This document shows, piece after piece, positions 57,003 through 64,000 of a DNA stretch of 64,000 nt. Source of the DNA: Anaspis maculata (Eukaryota; Arthropoda; Insecta; Coleoptera; Scraptiidae); the NCBI GenBank assembly GCA_949128115.1, contig OX421962.1, forward strand, positions 44,291,745 to 44,355,744. Reading direction: 5' to 3'. Positions within the stretch are counted from its first letter, which is position 1, and every line of letters begins with the position of its first letter. The translations under genes and the position numbers were made by a program. The notes under the pieces were generated by a model. It was not told the DNA's origin and ran no database searches. It saw only the letters and a list, made by a program, of their open reading frames with translations.

Positions 57003-57667
57003 CAGGGTGCAACATCGAGAACTTCCCCTGTATTAATAAACAAATAAAATGAACATCTGTATTTTAATACTGGAATTGATTCCGATTCTCATCCTGATTA
57101 TAAATATAGATTGTCATATAATACTTGGAAGGTTTGTCAAGAAAACACTCTTAAAATTGAAAATTGAAAATTGAAATAGGTACGGTACACTCGAAATTTA
57201 AAAAATGTCAAAAAATTATTTTTTTCCAAAAGGAACTAAGTGAATTTCAGATTATTTTGAGTAAATGGTCTTGACTATAGTTTGTAAACTTTTACCCAAC
57301 TTACCGTGACTCTGAAAACTCGAACTTTTAGAAAAAAAATCGATATTTTTTTGAATTTCAATCTTTTTTTCACTTGTGTTTTGCTCATTAACCTATCAAG
57401 GTTAATTAGCCTATCAACCTATTAACGATATATTTATAATCAGGATAAAAAGCGGAATCGATTCCTATAATTAAGTAAATGCAGGGTGTAAAATTTGGGA
57501 AAAATTTTCGATGTTTTACCTTGTAAGCGATATACCACAGTAAATTTTAGTAATGGACAGATTCGAAACCCATAGAAAAAATCGTGTAAGAATCGTTTTC
57601 AATTTTTGAAATTAAATATATTTGAGAAAAGTCTCCAGGGGGATATTATTTATACGTGAACACCCTG
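57003..57667. mobile_element. TA-flanked foldback element, about 665 bp
   Basis: Ends CAGGGTG and CACCCTG lie between TA dinucleotides (57001-57002 and 57668-57669). Inner inverted segments (GATTCCGATTCTCATCCTGA at 57075 and TCAGGATAAAAAGCGGAATCGATTC near 57440) also pair. No coding sequence. Confidence 0.6.
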
Positions 57668-58724
57668 TACATATTCGTGGAAATTCATAAAATAAAGGTA
57701 CTAACCTTATTTATAATTATGTTGAGGTAAGGTACCTACTGGTGCGTGGTTGGACCGCTAGATACTTGAAGAGGGCATAATCATGTATAAGAAAAAAATA
57801 AGAACTTTGCTAGGTCGCTATACCAAAATCTCGTGCATTTTTGATCATCCAGTACAAGTTTTACAATCCGGTGAATACAGAACCTGTTGATCAGTCCAGA
57901 GGCCGTTATTGCGAAATTCGGTTTTTATGCAGGTTTTTTTATGGAACCAGAACGAGCTGACATTCACAAACAGGCCACAGAGACATCAAAGTTTATACGA
58001 GCGTCATTAAAATAATCACCGAGATCAAAATAATTAATTAATTGAAACTCGTAGTGTTAACCTTTTAACACCTGAACGATACAAGAAACCGAAAACGGAA
58101 GCGATGCAAGCAATTTTTTGCACACGCGTCGCGGCGTTCATCATCGGAATAAATCCCTAAAATAATGAATGACGCAACAATCGCAGGGATCCTGTCTCCC
58201 GACATTATTGAATCATTAAAATCACACACATGTTGACGTATCTGGGTGAAGAGGAATCCTCCAGATATAATTTGCGTCACGATTTTTGCAACATAATTGT
58301 TAATAAAGTGAATCACTTACCTATGTGTGTTTTGACATGAAGAAACTTGCGAAGCACAGGTGAACTTAGCCCGAACCTCGAGTGAACTCTCCTGCAAATT
58401 TCCTGCAGGCGTCGCTCACCTTTCTGCCCATCACCTAATGGAATTGCGAATAGCAACAAGTGGGCGTCCTGAGCGCCAATGAGAGCGTCCCGACGTAGGT
58501 GTTCGTTCCTGAATGTGCGTATTCCTGCACTATATTAGACGAAATTCCTGAATGAACGCGATTAGTAATTAAGTTCATCCCATGAGATTGATTGCTCAGT
58601 GCTCAGATCTCACAGCTCAAGTACCTGCTTATTTTTGTGTTATTACTTTTAGAGGTATATGCTCGCACGAAAAGCCCTAAAAGAAAATTCGGATTTGAAA
58701 CGATGGTTTTCTTTTTCATTGCAG
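57668..58724. other. Upstream region of a possible gene start; no coding frame
   Basis: It contains a CTCAGTGCTCAG string at about 58592 that resembles an insect initiator (TCAGT), and a pyrimidine-rich tract just before 58724. The minus-strand frame 58065-58316 has no motif. A promoter here is inference. Confidence 0.3.
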
Positions 58725-58915
58725 GGAGATTCCAAGACTGAAACTGATGAAGAGGATGTCTTCTGCTGCTTTGTGGAGGACGAGTTCCGTGGAGTAGCAC
58801 GCAGTTGAGGGCGGCCGAGGTTCAAGGGTTGGTGTTGCCCTTAACCCTCGAACTAACCCCTTCGCCAGCACTGGCTACTATGCGAATTGCACACTGGATC
58901 CAAGCCCTTGTTGCG
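58725..58915 (+). CDS. Possible 5' exon of a secreted-protein gene
   Basis: TTTCTTTTTCATTGCAG (acceptor) precedes a stretch with a short upstream ORF (ATG at about 58748, 16 codons). It is followed by an ATG at 58880 with A at -3. The frame MRIAHWIQALVA runs 12 codons to GCG and then a consensus donor GTAAGT (58916). A basic then hydrophobic start cut by an intron is common for signal-peptide exons in insects. The remaining exons would lie beyond about 5 kb of intron or outside the window. The protein cannot be named. Confidence 0.35.
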
Positions 58916-59430
58916 GTAAGTGCCCGAAAAAATTCGTCGTCTTCGTCTTGTCTACCTGGAACCTGAACCTATCGCGAGTACATCTTCCTGCAATTTTTTT
59001 GAACATAATGCACACAGTCTTATACATAGATTGCCAATTTATCAAGTTTTAAGCATCTGATTGACCTCATTCTACGCCCTTATTGAACCAACTCCCACTT
59101 GCATCAAGTTTTCTTGAATTTCATTCATCTTAATAAATTCAAATTCGCCCTCCCATCGGGTGAATCTTCAAATTTGGCCCAATTTTGAAAATTCTCAAAA
59201 TATCAGAAACTTCAAGTAATTCCTTGATTCAGGTTTTATTGAACATTTGAGTAACTGATTGAAATAATAACGATGGTTCAAAGTGTCATTTCCAAATGTT
59301 TCTCAATTTTTTTAGAAGTGCGAATTGAAATTTATCACGATAGTAAAATCTACGAAAGCTTGGTGCAACCACTAAGGCAAGTTTAGTTATTATTTTTACT
59401 ATTGTTCCTTCCATAATTATCTACTTTCTA
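58916..59430. other. No gene recognised
   Basis: AT-rich. If the exon at 58725 is real, this is first-intron sequence. Confidence 0.4.
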
Positions 59431-59718
59431 CAGGGTGTCATTTTTAAAATTGGAATATCTGATAAAGTACTGCAATTCACGTTAAATTGAGAATGAAACT
59501 CCAACATTTTTTTTATAATACAGAGTGTGTCAAGTTGTTCCCATGTTCCCATTGTTTATGAAAAAAACTTTCAGTTTAAAAAAATTATTTACTTCAAAAC
59601 AGTCTGTTCGATTTCAATTTTCTTTTGAACAATTTTAAAGAGAATTAAAGGACCTTTGAAATAATGTGCAACCCGATCCCGATTCTTCTTTTAAATTATG
59701 GGAACGGTGGTAACCCTG
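59431..59718. repeat. Short dispersed repeat with CAGGGT ends
   Basis: Left end CAGGGTGTCATTTTTAAAAT after TA, right end GGTGGTAACCCTG. The right part resembles 48836-48915. Imperfect inverted ends. Confidence 0.45.
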
Positions 59719-60716
59719 CTTAGCTAGGAGGATGGGTGGAATGGCAAGATTGAGAATACGATAGTTCTATTTCCTCATAAAAAAATCAACGTATTTCGGC
59801 TCCTTAGGTCCTTTAAAAAAAAATCACCATTTATGATAAAATATTACTCTGATGAATAGAGTTTTCCAAGAACTTTAAAATGGACTATCTCACGCATCTC
59901 ACAAATCCAGTTCGGTGACTGAAATCGTCTGTAATTTTCTGACTGTGACTCTTTTGACACATCATTTAAGAAATCATGACGAAAATCACTTTTGAGTTTT
60001 GAATCCCTAATATGATGTGTAGAGGTGTGATGTGAGTGGTTTACGTTTGAATCACACATTTCATCCACATGCATAACTCACAAATGTATCATCATTCAAA
60101 CTCAGGTTAATAAAATCAAGATTATGGATCATAAAGTTCAATTTGTTGAAACCAAAAATCCGACGGAGCTAATCGTGAAATTCCGATGGAATTCAGTTAA
60201 TTTTAGAAAATTCATTCATTAAGGTGCTGAACTGGTCAAGTACCTACCTACCTATACCTACCTATTCCTACAATAAGATTTGAATAAAAACAGCTTAGTA
60301 AAGATGAGAGTCAGATATTTCAAAAATACGGAGCCTATGTATTAACGTCACCACGATACTTGAAAGAACTTAAAAATGCATATTATTATCAGTAGTAAAA
60401 CAATGAGTGGTGCGATTATTATAGACAATTATGCACAATTAATCGCACCACGAATTATCATATTTGATAGGACTTTACCGATTTGATAAGTGAAGTTATG
60501 TTGCTTCAGAAAAATGTACCGAAAAGTGAAACTGAAAAGTAATAAAGGCAGGTTTTTTTTATGTATGAAATTGAACGTAGTAGCGATATAAGGATCAAAC
60601 GTTGAAAAGCAAGTGTTTGCACCGACAGCACTCACAGTTGTCAGTAGGCTTGGAGATCTCCTCGCGGCATTAAGAAGTGTCTGGTTCCTTTCTCGAGGGT
60701 ACTGACTATAATTTCA
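59719..60716. other. No gene; short simple repeat
   Basis: A (TACC)n-like run at about 60240-60270. ATTGTGCATAATT lies near 60425. Frames 59844-60074 and 60429-60635 (minus) have no motif. Confidence 0.5.
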
Positions 60717-61314
60717 ATGGCGAAGAACAGCAACCTTCAATGTGACCATTTGCGAAAAATCAACAACCTCCTATGTCAATTTCAGCAGGGTTGAAAATAA
60801 TGAATCAAACAATCGACACTCCAGCCTTTAATCGACTGACAAAACCTCCGATTCCAATTAAGACTTATTCGTTTGTCAAGTGCAAAATATCAACCTTCTA
60901 TGTCAGACAAAAAAGGTTTTTGCAGAAAATACAATGACAAGGCAGAAAATAATAACCTTCTATGTCAAGGATGGAAGGTTGTGGCACCAAATTTCAACGA
61001 CAAGATGGAAAATAGCCTTCTATGTCAGACAAAAAAGCTGCTATAAAGCTTCTATTCTGCAAAAATCATCAATATATTGCTGACAAAACCGTCTATGTCA
61101 CGTTTTATAGCCAAATCTAGTGAATAATATCAAATTTCATATCCCATTATGTTACCTTAATTTATAGTGGATATTATTTCAACCTAGAATGGAAGAAAAT
61201 ATAGTACATCACGTTAAGTACAATTTTGTTCCTTCTGAAAAGTACCCTTTTTTGACATAGAAGCTTGCTGAATTTCTGCAAACGGTGACATAAAAGGTTG
61301 CTGTTCTTCGCCAT
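60717..61314. mobile_element. Foldback element with a recurring CAACCTTCTATGTCA motif
   Basis: Ends ATGGCGAAGAACAGCAACCT and its exact reverse complement (61294-61314). CAACCTTCTATGTCA or close variants occur near 60736, 60766, 60890, 60950, 61015 and 61090 in one orientation and near 61252 and 61285 in the other. Between them are GACAAAAAAG and TTTTTGACATAG strings. No transposase. The repeated motif at irregular spacing is the unusual part. Confidence 0.65.
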
Positions 61315-62154
61315 CGATTTTCTTTAAACCACCTTATTTCGTAGGAGTTGCGATCTGAGAAAGCGCAGTTATTTTTCAGAGAAGTAGAAATGAGATGTTG
61401 GGACAGTCCTTGAAAATAGATCATTTAAACGCTACTTTCACACGAGAACCGGGGAGAACAGAAGAGACACACACAGAATCTGACAGCGATGTCATTTCGA
61501 CCGAATCCTTTTGTCCAACTGTTGCCCTACAAAGACAGGTCAAAAAAAATTGAATAGATTCAGTTGAATAATGGGTAGATTATGTCCGGTCGAAAGTGGA
61601 AACTTATTCATATGTAATTGTACTTCGACATTTTCATGTCAAAACGGTTAAGTGTATCACTAAGATTAAGACGCGATCTCCATCATGGCATTTTTCCTCA
61701 ATTTCTCGAATCCGCTAACACTTTTTCAAAAAAAGCGGTCAGAAAACGTACTCTGAACAAATAATAGTAGAGGGCACATTTTTCTAGTCAGTCTTGAAGT
61801 TTAATTCACTTATCAAAGCATCCTGACAAAGTTCAGCAAGTGAATATTACTGATCAATTTAAAAAAAAAATTACTGGAACCGTTCCAGAAACATCGCTTA
61901 TTAAAATTTTGTGCCAAACACACAAAACACCCTGTACCTTCGTAATCAATGGTCAAAAACAAGCTCATCAATGGATCTTGATTCGCCTTCAAACCTTAGA
62001 TCTACAATTGGTGTTATGTAAGACAACTCATGAATCGCCCTGAATTCATAGAAGTGATGTCGTGCCCAAGTGCTTCCATAGTTTAGTTAAAAAGCTTGGG
62101 AAGATTGTCACATACCCAAAAATTCCCGACGTGTCCCACCCAGCTCTGTGGTCG
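61315..62154. other. No gene recognised
   Basis: AT-rich. Frames at 61209-61424 and 61840-62043 have no motif. Confidence 0.5.
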
Positions 62155-62690
62155 CTTTTGGTATAACGTATGGTCCGAGAGTTTTGGTAAATTTTTTAAA
62201 AGCTAATAACTTTTTTTAATACATAGTTTTAATTTTTAACATAAATCAACATCATAACAATAACTAATTCATATATTCAACATATTGATAATGAACCATT
62301 ATCTTTGATGGATCTAAATTTCTTCTGCCAAGTCCCATCATTCTCTGCGGACAACAACAGGATCAATTTCTCTAATGCGACATGCGCTTATGCTTTTGAA
62401 AAATGCGACGCCGTAACTGGTCTTCATTTACAGCACCAAAAATCTTTTATTGGTCGAGTTTGCCATACATTGGGAAGAAGGATCTTACAGAAATTGATCC
62501 TGCTGTTGTCCAGAGCATGATGAAACATGGCAGAAAAAAACTAAGAGCCATCCATGGTGGAGATGATGGTCCATTATCAATATGTTCAAATTGAATTTAT
62601 TATTGTTGTAGATGTTAGTTTTTGAAAAAGACTTAAAAAAATCATAAGCTTTTGAACAATTTCTCAAAACTTTCGACCATACCCATACGT
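62155..62690. mobile_element. Foldback element, about 535 bp
   Basis: The left arm (GTATGGTCCGAGAGTTTTGG, CATATTGATAATGAACCATT, ACAACAGGATCAATTTCT) is mirrored in order in the right arm down to about 62690. Pairing is roughly 75-85 percent over about 200 bases. The overlapping frames 62305-62594 and 62485-62805 run through it and are unsupported. Confidence 0.65.
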
Positions 62691-64000
62691 CAGTCAGGAG
62701 GACCCAGGTGCATTTGAATGTAAAATCTGGCTTGCGGCCGTCGAAGAATATGAGTGTCTTCCGCCTCAAAAAAATCCCGAAGGGCCCCCACGAGCCACTC
62801 TTCAACCCCGCCCATCTATATAAGACCCATCAAGTTCGAATTACCAAACAGCATAAGTCATAACCATTTTATTTCATTCTATTCTATTCCGTAACTAACT
62901 GCGACTCCATAAAGTTCCTATGTGCTACCAACTTGCTTGATACACGGCAAAAAGAGTTCGACTATGTACCTTTGTTGGCCGATCGTAACACCGATCATGA
63001 CACATGAAGTATTTAATTATTGGGTCATCAGGTTTCCTTCAACGCACCTTTTGCTGGACTTTTAGAAAAAAAAAGGTAATTGCGGCCGTTGCATCTCACC
63101 ACGTAAGAGCGCAAAATTTAAACAGTGACATAACTGAATTTACAACGTGAATGAGGTATACCTGTTTGTAACTTACACGACCTATTAAAACAGGAGTCAT
63201 AATATTCAGCATTTTGCTTCTGACAAGGACGCTGGTTCAGATGACGGGATCAAGAAACGGATATTTTTCAATAGGGTATCTTCTTCAGAGCGACATCGGT
63301 TTTGAGTTTCGCATTTTATGGAAGGAACACATCACTGGACATTCGAGATTTTTTCCGAACTAGTCATCTCTTACACAGTACAAATAACCATTAAACATTA
63401 ATGCCGTAAACATCTCGACCTAAGCACCCAATAATCATAAACTGACATTTGATACAGGTTCGATTCGAATTTGGTATGGGTCAGTTCAGCCCTGTCCAAG
63501 AATGTGACATCATTAAGTAAACACAATGCTATCTAATCTAACAGTGTCTGTCTCCAGTTTTCGAATAATAAATATTTTACTAGTGTAAATCTCCCTCGAG
63601 CACCCTAGACATGGGACCACCATCGAATATCCATATATCAAGGGTGGCGCGCGGACACGCGTATTCGGACAAGATATTAATACTTGAGGGCTACTGGTAT
63701 TGCTGTCTTCCGATATCTGTGGTTTTTTTCATGGAATGCGAAATAAATAAGCTATTACTATACTTATTATTATTTGGTTTATAAATAGGAAAAATACGGA
63801 AAAGTCTGGGATTAAAAAAGATATAGGTACTTATTTGAAAAAAAAATTGAGGCGAACTGCGGGTCCACATGCCTGTCAACAAACGCGATATTGAGACATT
63901 AAGATAGGAATTGAGCATCGTGTATAAGAAATGAGCGGAATCGTAAAAATAATGAAATTCAGGACGCGCGAAGTTGCGAATTATACGAGAATATTTTTCT
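62691..64000. other. No gene recognised
   Basis: AT-rich sequence to the window end with no supported feature. The minus-strand frame 63691-63918 lacks motifs. Confidence 0.5.

Noticed and set aside
62305..62805. Three overlapping ORFs of 63-106 residues
   Set aside because: They run through the arms of a foldback element, so openness on both strands reflects the mirrored sequence.

Overview
The window looks like nuclear DNA from an arthropod, most likely an insect. It is AT-rich and has no bacterial-style operons. It is crowded with short inverted-repeat (MITE and foldback) elements, many bounded by TA, and with tRNA-derived SINEs, microsatellites and one well-preserved non-LTR retrotransposon (LINE). 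The species cannot be named from what is visible. All calls were made by eye, without database searches. Only two long open reading frames are convincing, and both belong to the LINE. The rest is intergenic or intronic DNA with repeats and a few exon-like islands. || Layout. 0-12.5 kb: a four-module palindrome (675-1679), a short hairpin MITE, a SINE split by another insertion, a (GA)n tract, a large foldback element (8.8-11.1 kb) carrying a nested MITE, and a foldback whose arms are minisatellites (11.5-12.5 kb). 12.5-35.9 kb: mostly featureless. It holds two copies of a ~0.55 kb palindromic MITE, a PIF/Harbinger-type MITE inside a coding-like stretch, a decayed mariner-type transposase, a duplicated ~300 bp block, and exon-like fragments near 17.4, 23.1, 24.2-25.1 and 25.5 kb. 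35.95-45.2 kb: a LINE on the minus strand (37979-43192) flanked by two copies of the same 2,026 bp sequence. 45-54 kb: exon-like islands at 46.3-47.3 kb, degenerate repeats, then a complex GC-boxed satellite (51.6-53.9 kb) whose period changes from about 140 to about 260 bp. 54-64 kb: more MITEs, a full-length SINE, a possible first coding exon of a secreted-protein gene (58.7-58.9 kb), and two foldback elements. || How the parts work together. The LINE has ORF1 (Q-rich, three zinc knuckles) and ORF2 (APE endonuclease, reverse transcriptase, C-terminal zinc knuckle). Both are intact and all inspected catalytic residues are present. ORF2 lies in the -1 frame of ORF1, and its frame is open through the ORF1 stop. 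It has no ATG until the endonuclease has begun. A canonical slippery heptamer, A AAA AAC, sits one sense codon before the ORF1 stop in the right phase. This suggests that ORF2 is made by programmed -1 frameshifting. A bulged stem-loop, an AATAAA and a (TTTA)n tail end the 3' UTR. The 2,026 bp flanking repeats look identical wherever compared. They could be an exceptional target-site duplication, a tandem duplication or a haplotype assembly artefact.
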